From an uncultured Pseudomonadales bacterium (GTDB lineage Bacteria > Pseudomonadota > Gammaproteobacteria > Pseudomonadales > Pseudohongiellaceae): DNA of 64,000 nt. The notes beneath the pieces were generated by a model. It had not been told where the DNA came from, did not search any database, and saw nothing but the letters and a program-made list of their open reading frames with translations. The position numbers and the translations under genes are program-made. Of this stretch, positions 21,463 through 30,425 are shown one piece after another (the first letter of the stretch is position 1; each line of letters opens with the position of its first letter). The stretch spans positions 1 through 64,000 of the forward strand of contig CALTDI010000005.1 in the NCBI GenBank assembly GCA_943842505.1. The letters are read 5' to 3'.

Positions 21463-23234
21463 GCGTTTTCCGCTTTGGCTGTGTTGAACAAGTACTTGTG
21501 CATATCCCAGGCATTAGTAGGACAGCGCTCGGCACATAGGCCGCAATGCAGACACAAATCTTCATTCTTTGCCATGATGCGCCCGGTTAGAAGCTTGTCC
21601 GACACGTAGAGATCTTGCTCTTCGTTTTCCGCCGGAGCCAGCAGGTTTTTTCGTAAATCAGGTTCATCCTGATTCTGCGTGAAGGAGATACAATCTGTAG
21701 GACAAATATCCACACAGGCATCACACTCGATACAGAGTTTGTCGGTGAAGACAGTTTGCACATCGCAATTAAGGCAGCGCATCGTCTCATTGAAGGCGAG
21801 TTGCTCATCGAAGCCTAGCTCCACTTCAATATTGATATCGTTAAGTGTCTCTTGCTTGTCAGCATGGGGAACGGCAAAGCGAAAATCGGCGCTGATATCG
21901 TTGTCATAGGACCACTGATGGATTCCCATCTTCTGACTGCTTAAGTTAGTAAGCGGGTTAGGGCGTTTGCTGATGTCCTGCTTTTCACACAGCATATGAA
22001 TAGAGACGGCGGCATCGTGCCCATGGGCAACGGCGGTAATAATATTGTCCGGGCCCAGTGCCGCATCACCACCGAAGAAGACCTTCTCATGGGTAGACTG
22101 GAAGGTGGTCTTGTTTAGAACGGGAACTTCCCATTGATCGAATTCGATGCCCAGGTCTCTCTCTATCCATGGAAAGCTATTCTCCTGGCCGATGGCGCAG
22201 AGAACATCGTCACAGGCTAGTATCGCAGGTTCTTCGCCCGTTGGAACAAGCCTGCGTTTGCCGTCGGCATCGATTTCCTTGCGAACTTTTTCGAACTCCA
22301 TCGCTACCAGCTTGCCGTTCTCGGTTATGTAGCGTTTCGGTACATGGAAATTCAGAATAGGAATGTCTTCGTTCATGGCATCCTCGATCTCCCACGGCGA
22401 TGCCTTCATCTCATCGAAGCCGCTGCGCACGACAACGCTGACCTGTTCGCCGCCGATCCGCTTCGAGGTGCGGCAGCAGTCCATGGCTGTGTTACCGCCG
22501 CCAAGTACCAGCACATTCTTACCGATACTGGATATATGTTCGAAGGCAACACTGGCGAGCCATTCTATCCCTGTGTGGATATTGTCCTTAGCCTCTTCAT
22601 GGCCCGGTAGATCCAGCCATTTGCCTAGCGGCGCACCGGTGCCGACGAAAATAGCATCGTAGCCTTCGTCCAGAATGGCGCGCATGCTAGTAATTTCTTC
22701 GCCGAATCGGCAGTTGACGCCCATCTGAAGAATATAATTGAGCTCTTCATCGAGCACCTCGCCAGGAAGTCTAAATCTCGGGATCTGGGTGCGCATGGCG
22801 CCGCCGCTGAGTTTGTCCTTTTCGAATAGCGTGATTTCATAACCCAGTGGCATTAAGTCCCGTGCTACGGTCAGCGAGGCTGGCCCACCACCTATGAGAG
22901 CGATGTGTCGGCCATTTTTCTCTTTCGGTATTTGAGGCAGGTGATCTGCAATGTCAGATTTATAGTCGGCGGCGACGCGTTTCAGGCGACAGATTGCAAC
23001 GGGTTCTTCCTCCACTCGGCCGCGTCTACAGGCCGGTTCACAGGGGCGGTCGCAGGTGCGCCCGAGAATGCCGGGGAATACGTTCGAATGCCAGTTGATC
23101 ATATAGGCATCGGTATAGCGCTTTTCAGCTATCAGTCGTATGTATTCCGGAACGGGAGTGTGAGCCGGGCAGGCCCATTGGCAGTCGACTACTTTGTGAA
23201 AGTAGTTTGGATCGGAGATATCAGTCGGTTTCAT
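21450..23234 (-). CDS. GltD-like flavoprotein with C-terminal 2[4Fe-4S] domain, electron-transfer subunit of the Kor complex
   Basis: A 594-residue protein resembling the small subunit of NADPH-glutamate synthase. The N-terminal cysteines C18, C22, C61, C65 and C69 fit the iron-sulfur region of that family. An FAD-binding motif IGGGPAS (about 114-120) and an NAD(P)-binding GGGNTA motif follow. A GltD-like protein normally ends here, but this one adds two ferredoxin motifs at about 501-515 (CIECDACVDICP) and 561-573 (CLHCGLCAERCP). It is the first gene of the operon. By analogy with the KorC subunit described in Thauera aromatica, it probably links 2-oxoacid oxidation to NAD(P)+; the acceptor is inferred. 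Confidence 0.88.
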   Translation of the reverse strand: MKPTDISDPNYFHKVVDCQWACPAHTPVPEYIRLIAEKRYTDAYMINWHSNVFPGILGRTCDRPCEPACRRGRVEEEPVAICRLKRVAADYKSDIADHLPQIPKEKNGRHIALIGGGPASLTVARDLMPLGYEITLFEKDKLSGGAMRTQIPRFRLPGEVLDEELNYILQMGVNCRFGEEITSMRAILDEGYDAIFVGTGAPLGKWLDLPGHEEAKDNIHTGIEWLASVAFEHISSIGKNVLVLGGGNTAMDCCRTSKRIGGEQVSVVVRSGFDEMKASPWEIEDAMNEDIPILNFHVPKRYITENGKLVAMEFEKVRKEIDADGKRRLVPTGEEPAILACDDVLCAIGQENSFPWIERDLGIEFDQWEVPVLNKTTFQSTHEKVFFGGDAALGPDNIITAVAHGHDAAVSIHMLCEKQDISKRPNPLTNLSSQKMGIHQWSYDNDISADFRFAVPHADKQETLNDINIEVELGFDEQLAFNETMRCLNCDVQTVFTDKLCIECDACVDICPTDCISFTQNQDEPDLRKNLLAPAENEEQDLYVSDKLLTGRIMAKNEDLCLHCGLCAERCPTNAWDMHKYLFNTAKAENACQS

Positions 23235-23309
23235 TGCTAACCGGATTCCCTTTTTAGTTTATTTTTTTAGCTACATCCCGGTATTGACGACAGATAGCCG
23301 TCTAGCTCT

Positions 23310-23315
23310 AGTATA
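23310..23315 (-). promoter_or_regulatory. Candidate -10 box of the Kor operon
   Basis: The minus strand reads TATACT here, 75 bases before the ATG of the flavoprotein gene. No good -35 hexamer lies 16-18 bases further upstream, so this is a weak suggestion. The gap 23235-23381 is the only space where an operon-specific promoter could lie. Confidence 0.3.
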
Positions 23316-23381
23316 GGGAAATGCATCTCGATTGAAAGCAAATATGTCCCTTCACAAACTAGCGGCACGTTATGCAGAAGG

Positions 23382-24539
23382 TTAAGCATTGCGCTCTACA
23401 GATTCATGCAATTTATTGAAGATGCGTAACCTAGCGATATACTGTTCCTTGGCGATGGCGGCTTCCAATTTCTTCGCCGTAGCGGCAGATAGGTCGTCAA
23501 TATCGAGCACCAGGTCGACCTCGATAACACCGGCGAGATAATGCAAATCGATTCCGGCAATAGCTTCGTCGTCGATCAGTTCATGCCAGCATTTCTTCAG
23601 CGCGGCGATGACCTGTGGACGCTCGGGTAATTCTGTTTCGAGGTGAGCGGTCTCAGACTCTTCATGGTGGACAGGGTCGACATGGATTAGAACCTCTGAG
23701 ATATCTGCGAACTGATTGATGAGTGCCTTATTAACCAATTCGCCCAGTTGGTGACCTTCCGATACGGATATGTAGGAATTAACCAGCAGTCTCACCTCCA
23801 GGATAATTTTTCCCCCTGAAGATCTGCTGCGCAGTTCGGTAATGCCGCGTATTCCATCTATGCTCATAATGCATGACTCGAACTGTTTGCGTCGCTCCTT
23901 AGAGACGGCGGTATCCACTAGCTCTGTAAGGCTGTCCGAGCATAACTCCCATCCTATCTTTGCGATGATAAGCGCTACGAACATAGCAGCAACTGTGTCC
24001 ATCCATGGGTAGCCCTGGCGCGCGCCTATGATTCCTATCAGTACCGCGATCGAAGAGATGGCATCGCTTCTACTGTGCCAGGCATTAGCCGTGAGTAGGT
24101 TCGATTTGAGTTTCTTCGCCACACGCATCGTATAGTGGTAGATCCATTCTTTTGCCGCTATTGATATAAGCGCGAGGACTATGCCCGAGGCGGCTGGTAT
24201 GGGCAGGGGCTCGCTTAAGCGGAGGCGGTTGATACTGTCGTAAATAAGGATGGCTGCGGTGATGAAGAACACGATACCCATCCCTATTGTGCCCAGGGTC
24301 TCAAACCGCCCGTGGCCATATTGATGCTTGGCATCGGCCTCGGAATGGGACACACGTGTGACGATTATCACGAAGATATCGGTGCCTGCATCGGTCAGGG
24401 AGTGAATGCCGTCGGTGACGAGCGCAAAGGAGTTGGTTAGCACACCGCCGACGATCTTGCCTACGCCGAGCACAATGTCGAGCGCCATGCCGACCAGGGT
24501 GACGTTGGTCGCTTCCTTCTTGGCTTGTTGTGCATCCAT
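23382..24539 (-). CDS. Cation diffusion facilitator family transporter
   Basis: Predicted proton-coupled exporter of divalent metals (zinc, iron or similar) in the inner membrane. The 385 residues have six membrane segments, with the first metal-site motif HSLTDAGTD (H46, D50, D54), the YGHGRFETLG loop, and a second site NAWHSRSDAIS in a later helix. The long cytoplasmic C-terminal domain is about 180 residues, longer than the usual 90 or so. It may hold a duplicated or extended metal-sensing fold; a histidine-rich piece (HVDPVHHEESETAH) is visible. The metal specificity cannot be read from sequence. Confidence 0.9.
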   Translation of the reverse strand: MDAQQAKKEATNVTLVGMALDIVLGVGKIVGGVLTNSFALVTDGIHSLTDAGTDIFVIIVTRVSHSEADAKHQYGHGRFETLGTIGMGIVFFITAAILIYDSINRLRLSEPLPIPAASGIVLALISIAAKEWIYHYTMRVAKKLKSNLLTANAWHSRSDAISSIAVLIGIIGARQGYPWMDTVAAMFVALIIAKIGWELCSDSLTELVDTAVSKERRKQFESCIMSIDGIRGITELRSRSSGGKIILEVRLLVNSYISVSEGHQLGELVNKALINQFADISEVLIHVDPVHHEESETAHLETELPERPQVIAALKKCWHELIDDEAIAGIDLHYLAGVIEVDLVLDIDDLSAATAKKLEAAIAKEQYIARLRIFNKLHESVERNA

Positions 24540-24904
24540 AGTGTTTGGTGGGTTTATAGGTTACTAATTAATGCGAATCGGCAGGGTAGCTGTCAGAGAT
24601 TAAAAACAGTGATGTCCCGAAGTGTTAAAGCTGTCTGGTAAGAACGATGAAGCCGTTATGGATTGATCATTTTTCGGGGTTTTGGAGCTGAAAAAAGAAA
24701 GCCCAACGTCCGGAAGACGCTGGGCTTAATATACTATCAAGGGAGAGATAAATGAAACAAAACCCACAATTTTGTATTACATCTACCTACACTAACTAAG
24801 ACTCACGCTGTTTAGAAAAGTTCCCAATATTTAATGGATATTTAGTCATCTTTTTTCATTATTGATATATCGCATTATGAAAGATTTATAACTCACTGTA
24901 TTAA
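24540..24904. other. Gap with minus-strand terminator and a short orphan reading frame
   Basis: AT-rich 365-base gap between the M16 protease stop and the start of the cation transporter, both on the minus strand. It holds the terminator described separately and, on the plus strand, a 15-codon frame at 24752-24799 preceded by a strong GGGAGA ribosome-binding site. Nothing else is recognised; the transporter promoter should lie here, but no clear -35/-10 pair was found. Confidence 0.6.
24691..24727 (-). terminator. Intrinsic terminator downstream of the M16 protease gene
   Basis: Read on the minus strand, arms AAGCCCAGCGTC and GACGTTGGGCTT pair almost fully around a short loop, and the T-rich run TCTTTTTTC follows. 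It is about 180 bases beyond the protease stop codon and just before the cation-transporter start region, so it would separate those two transcripts. Confidence 0.8.
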
Positions 24905-27868
24905 TTAGAGAATTATAATTTCAATCCCATCATTTTTTAGGCTTTCTACGGATTCTTTATTGCTGATTATACCGATACTGGCTTTCTCTGGAGAAAGATA
25001 GCGCTCAGTGACCCGCTGTAAATCCTCAACTGAGGTGTTTAGCACCTGTTTCCTGAATTCGGTTCTATGCGCTAAGGTTCGACCAAATGCCTGATTATAG
25101 AAGGCCTGTTTTGCCTCGCCTGCTGGAGAAGCGGGCTTATCCAGGCTGGCTATCACGCCAAGAATAGCCTCTTCGAGCTGGTGCGGCTTGTGCTGAGACG
25201 ATAGCACCCAGTCTATAGCCGCATCGAAGTCAGAGAGGGTCTCCTGCAGTCGGGGATCCCTGTAGGAAAAGAAGCGGAAAGATGCGGAATTTGCGTCCTG
25301 GCTTGCGCCTCCACCATAGGCACCGCCTTGCTCGCGGATAGCCCTATGCAGAAAACCATTGCGCATGAAGCCAGAGAGCACTTGTAAGGCGGCATTGTCA
25401 GCATGGCCAGAGGCAACTGTGGGGTAGGCCTTGGCACAGAAATTTACTTGAGTAGTTGTGCTCCAAGCCTGCCTTAGGTTCTCTCTAAGCGGGGTCAGCT
25501 CAAGCCTATTCGTATTGCTGCCCTTGCTTGCATTACTCCAAACTTCGTCCAGGTCAGCGAGTAGTTGCGCTTGGTGCTCAGGCTCCGCAATAACGAGAAA
25601 TTCCTTATCTGCCGATAGGATTTTTTCGTGTACGGCTTTGAATCTATCTAGCAACTCTTCTCTGCTGGCTTTGTTCGCCATCTGAGTTCTAAGCTCTTTG
25701 AGGTATTTGATTCCCTCCAGCCCGCCGGAACGATGCGCGAGTTGCGCCGTTGGGCTCATGCGACTGCTGGCCAGGCTCATGGCCAGGCTATGACCCTGGC
25801 CGGTAATGCTGTTTTCCTTGCGGGCACAAATCTGCTCGATCAGTTCCTGCAGTCGCTTGTCCTCATCGAAACGTACTTCGTGAATAGTGCTATGCAGTAA
25901 TTCCGATATCTGACGATGGTTGTTGCGCAGGCACTTCGAGGAGAATGAGATTAGCGCCTTACTAGTCTGTACATCATTGAGATCGCTGCGGATGGAGCTG
26001 GCGCAATTGATACCGCCGCTGACCTCTGCCTGCCAGGCCTGAGTCTCGGCGTAGTCTCTATCCGCTACACCGAATTCTGTAAGACAGCTTGTGTAGAGAG
26101 GCAAGACATCCAGAAGCTCTTGTTCTAGCTGCGGTATCCCCATGATCACCTGCTGATAACACAGGCCATTGGTACCCTGACCGTAAAAGCTCACGCGTTT
26201 GTCGTTAGCTAGCACTGAGTTTATGCGTGTGGGCTCGCTGATAGTCTTGGGAACGTCCTCTAGGCCAACCTTGGGTAATAAGCCCGGGTCGTCTTCTTCC
26301 ATCTGTCTGGCGGCTAGGTTTTTTGCCTGTTCAACGATCGCCAGCTTCTCGTCATCCGCCAGGGATTTCTTAATCGCGGCGAGCTGGTCCAATTCTGCCT
26401 GTACCTTGCGCTGCGCGAGACCTGAGTCCGGATTGAGTGTAAGTCTCACTCTATGGGGATTGTCCAAGAGCAGTTTCTGTATCAAATTCGGAATAAATCT
26501 ATCGTCTTTGATCAGACTTCTTAGCTCGGCGAGCACAGGGTCGATGTTGAGCAGCTCAATCGGATCGCCCCTATGCATGGCCGTAGAGAGGCCTGCTAGA
26601 ATCAGTTGTAAGCCGTAAGGGTAGCTGTCTCCGGAAATCTCGCGCTGGTGCAATTCGAGTTGGTGCAGTGCCGCTTCCACCTGAGGGTAGGGGATGCCGT
26701 TCTTTACTACGTCTTCCAGGGTTTTGAGAATGAGGGCCTCTACGGCTTCGCTCGATTCGCTGGTGCATCCTTCCAGCCCGGCCATCAGGCTCATCTCTCT
26801 ATTGGAATCTTCCAGTCCACACATCGGCGATGGAGAGCTGCCTAGATCGCTTGTTTCGAGTGCCTTAAGCAAGGGGCTGGCACTGTTGTCGAGAAGCACG
26901 CTTGATACAAGCTCTGCCCTGAAAAGCTCGCCCAGGTCGGTGCTGCGTCCCAGCAGCCAGGCCAATACAACGTGACTCTGTGGTTTGTCGGATTCCTCGC
27001 TGGCATAGGACTCTTCTACTTGAATTGGGGACAGATAGCGCTGCTCGTCTTTAACCTCAATGTTTACATCGAGCTTCTCAAAATCTGCAAGAGCCTGATC
27101 CTCAAATATTTCATGGTGCTCGAACGCTGGAATATCACCGAAAGTCATGAACACGGCATTGCTGGGGTGGTAGTGAGTCTTGTAGAAATCCAGTAATTGT
27201 TGGTAGCTAAGGTCGGGTATGTTTTCGGGCTCACCACCGCTATTGAAATGGTAGGTGGTAGTCGGGAAGACATGCTTGCTTATCGTCTGCCACAATACGC
27301 TGTTTGTGGAACTCATGGCACCTTTCATTTCGTTATAGACGACGCCTTTATATTGTAGTTCGCTATCGGGATTTTCTGGCTCGGAGAATTCCAGACGGTG
27401 TCCTTCCTGAGCAAAATCCAGCTCATGCAGGCGTGCGAAAAAGGCAGCATCCAGATAGACACTCAATAGATTATTGAAGTCCTTCTTGTTTTTGCTGGCA
27501 AAAGGATAGGCTGTCCAATCACTGCTGGTGAATGCATTCATGAATGTATTCAGTGAGCGCCGAATCATCATGAAGAAAGGATCTCTAACTGGAAACTTCT
27601 TACTGCCACACAGGGAGGTGTGCTCAAGAATATGAGCGACGCCAGTTGAATCCATTGGTACCGTTCTAAAGCCCACCAAAAACACATTTTCTGTATTGTC
27701 ACTGCTCAGATGGAAATGCTTGGCACCCGTCACCTTATGGACATACTCCTCCATAATGATGTTCAAAGAGCTTATTTCTTCGCTTCTTTGCCATTCGAAA
27801 GCGGGATGTGTTCTTGTGGGGTGGATGGGGCTGTTTTGCTCGGTCTTGGAACTGCTGACTGCGGTCAT
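24905..27868 (-). CDS. M16C-family zinc metalloprotease (PreP/CYM1-like)
   Basis: A 987-residue insulinase-type protease of the single-chain M16C class, whose members degrade unfolded peptides. The inverted zinc motif HxxEH is at H79-I-L-E82-H83, and the distal glutamate ligand is probably in VVYNEMKGAMS near residue 180. Four homologous domains joined by a central linker would fill the length, which matches the PreP family (about 970-1000). No signal peptide is evident, so a cytoplasmic role in peptide turnover is likely. It lies 79 bases downstream of the rbgA-like gene on the same strand and probably shares its transcript. Confidence 0.9.
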   Translation of the reverse strand: MTAVSSSKTEQNSPIHPTRTHPAFEWQRSEEISSLNIIMEEYVHKVTGAKHFHLSSDNTENVFLVGFRTVPMDSTGVAHILEHTSLCGSKKFPVRDPFFMMIRRSLNTFMNAFTSSDWTAYPFASKNKKDFNNLLSVYLDAAFFARLHELDFAQEGHRLEFSEPENPDSELQYKGVVYNEMKGAMSSTNSVLWQTISKHVFPTTTYHFNSGGEPENIPDLSYQQLLDFYKTHYHPSNAVFMTFGDIPAFEHHEIFEDQALADFEKLDVNIEVKDEQRYLSPIQVEESYASEESDKPQSHVVLAWLLGRSTDLGELFRAELVSSVLLDNSASPLLKALETSDLGSSPSPMCGLEDSNREMSLMAGLEGCTSESSEAVEALILKTLEDVVKNGIPYPQVEAALHQLELHQREISGDSYPYGLQLILAGLSTAMHRGDPIELLNIDPVLAELRSLIKDDRFIPNLIQKLLLDNPHRVRLTLNPDSGLAQRKVQAELDQLAAIKKSLADDEKLAIVEQAKNLAARQMEEDDPGLLPKVGLEDVPKTISEPTRINSVLANDKRVSFYGQGTNGLCYQQVIMGIPQLEQELLDVLPLYTSCLTEFGVADRDYAETQAWQAEVSGGINCASSIRSDLNDVQTSKALISFSSKCLRNNHRQISELLHSTIHEVRFDEDKRLQELIEQICARKENSITGQGHSLAMSLASSRMSPTAQLAHRSGGLEGIKYLKELRTQMANKASREELLDRFKAVHEKILSADKEFLVIAEPEHQAQLLADLDEVWSNASKGSNTNRLELTPLRENLRQAWSTTTQVNFCAKAYPTVASGHADNAALQVLSGFMRNGFLHRAIREQGGAYGGGASQDANSASFRFFSYRDPRLQETLSDFDAAIDWVLSSQHKPHQLEEAILGVIASLDKPASPAGEAKQAFYNQAFGRTLAHRTEFRKQVLNTSVEDLQRVTERYLSPEKASIGIISNKESVESLKNDGIEIIIL

Positions 27869-27947
27869 GCTTAGGATGCCTTCTGTAACTGTCTTGACTG
27901 GTTGTATATGAATGCTTGCGTAGTTTGCTGTGACGCCGCAGCCGATA

Positions 27948-28781
27948 TTACGTGGGAGGTTTCTCCAGGCTGAACTTGCCTAGTTTACCTGAGCGAAAGT
28001 CGTTTAGTAATATTTCTGCCGTTTTGTTCAGGTCCGCTTTCCCGCCGCGCCCGATCGAGCCTCTGAGTTTGGCGAGTTCATCAAAAAAGTGTTCTGCTCC
28101 TTTGCCTGACACCGCGTAGTCATATCTTGAGGCGAGGCGCTCAGGGTATTCCAGCATAAGCAGTTCTGCTAGAAACCAGGCAATATCGGCCACCTCTATA
28201 GCTGTATTGCGTATGGTGCCGGTCACGGCGAGTCGGTAGGCGCTTTCCTGGTCTTCCAGCTTCGGCCAGAGCATGCCGGGTGTATCGATCAGATACCATC
28301 CCTCTTGTAACTTTACGCGTTGCTGCCCCTTGGTGACAGCAGGCTCATTTCCGGTTCGCGCAACCTTGCGTTCGGTCAGTTGGTTTAGGAGGGTGGATTT
28401 GCCTACATTGGGAATTCCGTCTATGACTATCTGCCCCTGAATTAATAGAGTCTCATCTGTTTTTTTGATGAGTTTCTTAGCGATGTTCACGATGTCCGCG
28501 CGGCTGATCTGTGCATCTCGCCCATTGACGAGACAGGCACTGTTGTCGAGTTTGGAGAAATGAGCGGCCCAGGCGGCAGTGGTTTCGCTATCGGCCAGAT
28601 CGGCCTTGTTCAGGATTCGAATGCACGGGCGGTCACCTCTAATTGTTGCCAACAGTGGGTTGCAGCTAGATTCGGGGATTCTCGCATCTAGAACTTCAAT
28701 CACCGCATCTGTCTTGAGCATAATCTTAGCCAGTTCTTTACTGGCTTTATGCATATGTCCGGGATACCAGGAAATGGCCAT
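27948..28781 (-). CDS. Circularly permuted ribosome-assembly GTPase (YlqF/RbgA-like)
   Basis: The 277 residues show the permuted G-motif order typical of YlqF/YawG GTPases: G4 NKAD at 58-61 comes before G1 GIPNVGKST at 122-130 and G3 DTPGM at 166-170. The start MAISWYPGHMHKA is the family signature. In Bacillus RbgA acts late in 50S maturation; the same role is inferred here. The C-terminal helical domain is present. Transcription diverges from the bolA-like gene across a 133-base gap. Confidence 0.9.
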   Translation of the reverse strand: MAISWYPGHMHKASKELAKIMLKTDAVIEVLDARIPESSCNPLLATIRGDRPCIRILNKADLADSETTAAWAAHFSKLDNSACLVNGRDAQISRADIVNIAKKLIKKTDETLLIQGQIVIDGIPNVGKSTLLNQLTERKVARTGNEPAVTKGQQRVKLQEGWYLIDTPGMLWPKLEDQESAYRLAVTGTIRNTAIEVADIAWFLAELLMLEYPERLASRYDYAVSGKGAEHFFDELAKLRGSIGRGGKADLNKTAEILLNDFRSGKLGKFSLEKPPT

Positions 28782-28914
28782 GTAGGAGCTCCGTGAGGGC
28801 GACAGTGTAAACGAGGTGATATGGCCTAGACCACTTCATTTTATCGACATTATTTACGTTATACTGAGCGCGGTTGAAACTGATGTAGATATTAAACCGG
28901 GGGTTTAGAGAGTG

Positions 28915-29223
28915 ATGTTGGTACAAGAGTCGATCGAAGCAAAGTTATCGAAAGCGCTATCTCCTTCAATGTTGACGGTAGAGAATGAAAGTCACATGCA
29001 TGGCGGCCCGGCGACAGAGTCCCATTACAATATAACGGCGGTGTCTGACGAATTTGCGGACTTGAGCTTAGTGCGAAGGCATCAGGCCGTGTACAAGCTA
29101 TTAGAGCAGGAAATGGCGGAAGGGGTTCACGCATTAGCGCTGCATCTATACTCGGCCCCAGAGTGGCAAGCCAGACAGGAATCTTCACCGGCTTCGCCGA
29201 ACTGCAAAGGTGGTAGCAACTAG
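28915..29223 (+). CDS. BolA-family protein
   Basis: A 102-residue BolA/IbaG fold. Key segments are ESHMHGGPATESHYNI, which holds the conserved histidine region, and SLVRRHQAVYKLLEQEM followed by GVHALALHLYSAPEW, the usual BolA finish. BolA proteins pair with monothiol glutaredoxins and take part in iron-sulfur or envelope stress responses. The ATG at 28915 is chosen over the overlapping GTG at 28912; either is possible. The short serine-rich tail is not conserved in the family. Confidence 0.9.
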   Translation: MLVQESIEAKLSKALSPSMLTVENESHMHGGPATESHYNITAVSDEFADLSLVRRHQAVYKLLEQEMAEGVHALALHLYSAPEWQARQESSPASPNCKGGSN

Positions 29224-29536
29224 CTGTGATTTGGGAAAACTGAATCAATACCCTGAGCGTATGGTAAGTAAGTTTTAATGAGGGGTCAGGGCTGCCTGGA
29301 ATTGCAAGAGCAGATATTGACAGAGATTTCAGTGGCCTGTGTTGAACAGTTCATGCTTACTCAAGATTTACTAATTTCTCGGTCCGAATAATTGCGCTTT
29401 TAAGTGCATTATTTAGGTGAAAATCTTTTGTGATTCATGTCACTTCAAGTATCTTGCATAGAGACAATAATGAGTAAAATTTGCCATTGTCTGTGAGATC
29501 TATAAAGAGTAGCGTTGCAAGAGGTGGGGAGTCTCA
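29224..29536. other. Regulatory gap upstream of the Bax-like gene
   Basis: A 313-base gap without a gene. It contains a candidate CRP/Vfr site at 29429-29444, about 95 bases before the next start codon, and a strong ribosome-binding site (GAGGTGGGGAG) right before the gene at 29537. No terminator hairpin was seen after the bolA-like gene. Confidence 0.5.
29429..29444. promoter_or_regulatory. Candidate CRP/Vfr binding site
   Basis: TGTGA followed by six bases and TCACT matches the consensus TGTGA-N6-TCACA at nine of ten positions. It lies upstream of the Bax-like gene, in a region without genes. One site match alone can occur by chance. Confidence 0.45.
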
Positions 29537-30376
29537 ATGCCGAAAGAAGGCGATATAGCAATGCGCAAGCGTAAGCTGGAACTCGCTGTTGCAGGCCTGT
29601 TCTCGTTTGCGCTTGTCGGGCTTACTTTTGCCGTAACGACGCTCGCCCCCAGCCATGATGCCCACCCAGAAATCGTGGAGACTCTTGAGCCTATCGTTGT
29701 GTTCCCAGATTTCGTGTCGATCTCCGATATCGACCTGAAAAAACAACAGTTCTTCGATTTCCTGCAAGATTACGTGCGCTATGAGAATGGATTAATAAGC
29801 GAATTACGTCAGCAACTCCTTGCCTATGCGGAAATAGTTGACAGTGGTATTGCGCTAACCGGGCGCGAGCGGGATCGGGTTTTGGATTTGGCGATAAGCT
29901 ATGACGTAGATAGCCAGAGCCTGCCAGATCGGGCACTGATTAACGAATTGTTAATGAGGGTTGATGTTATTCCTGCTTCCCTGGTATTGGCTCAGGCAGC
30001 AAATGAGTCAGCATGGGGCACCTCGCGCTTTGCGCTAGAGGCGAATAATATTTTTGGCCAATGGTGCTTCGAAGAAGGTTGCGGGATCATTCCAAACAGA
30101 AGAATAGAAGGCGCTACTCATGAGGTGAAGAGCTTCGATACCATAGAGGCAGCCATCGAAGGGTATTTTCTGAATATAAACACCCACCACCTCTATGATG
30201 ACTTCCGTGAGGAGAGAGCGAGGCTTAGACGCCTAGGTCGAAACCTGGATCCGATATTGCTCGCCCAGGGTTTGGATCGCTACTCGCAGCGCGGTGAGAA
30301 CTACATCGACGAGGTGCAGACCCTGATTCAGCAAAATAACCTGCGACGCAGAGACCGGCGTTGGTTGGAAAACTAA
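29537..30376 (+). CDS. Bax-like glucosaminidase-domain protein
   Basis: A 279-residue protein with one N-terminal membrane segment (about 14-35, ELAVAGLFSFALVGLTFAV) and a periplasmic glucosaminidase-type domain. The likely catalytic glutamate is in VLAQAANESAWGTSRFA, followed by NNIFGQWCF and a Tyr/Asn segment YSQRGENYIDEV, the Bax signature order. The family is predicted to cut peptidoglycan. The start at 29537 has the strong ribosome-binding site; an inner ATG at 29561 would begin closer to the membrane segment but lacks one. Confidence 0.87.
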   Translation: MPKEGDIAMRKRKLELAVAGLFSFALVGLTFAVTTLAPSHDAHPEIVETLEPIVVFPDFVSISDIDLKKQQFFDFLQDYVRYENGLISELRQQLLAYAEIVDSGIALTGRERDRVLDLAISYDVDSQSLPDRALINELLMRVDVIPASLVLAQAANESAWGTSRFALEANNIFGQWCFEEGCGIIPNRRIEGATHEVKSFDTIEAAIEGYFLNINTHHLYDDFREERARLRRLGRNLDPILLAQGLDRYSQRGENYIDEVQTLIQQNNLRRRDRRWLEN

Positions 30377-30425
30377 GTCTCTGCTCTAAATCCTTCTCAA
30401 GTAGCGGTCCTGTCCTGTAAAAGAA

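Noticed and set aside
18506-23234. Pyruvate:ferredoxin or indolepyruvate oxidoreductase
   Set aside because: The gamma-alpha fusion with a separate beta subunit and the GltD-like partner fit Kor better; substrate is nevertheless only inferred.
24699-24727. Plus-strand terminator upstream of the 15-codon frame
   Set aside because: The T-run is on the minus-strand side, so the hairpin is read as a terminator of the protease transcript only.
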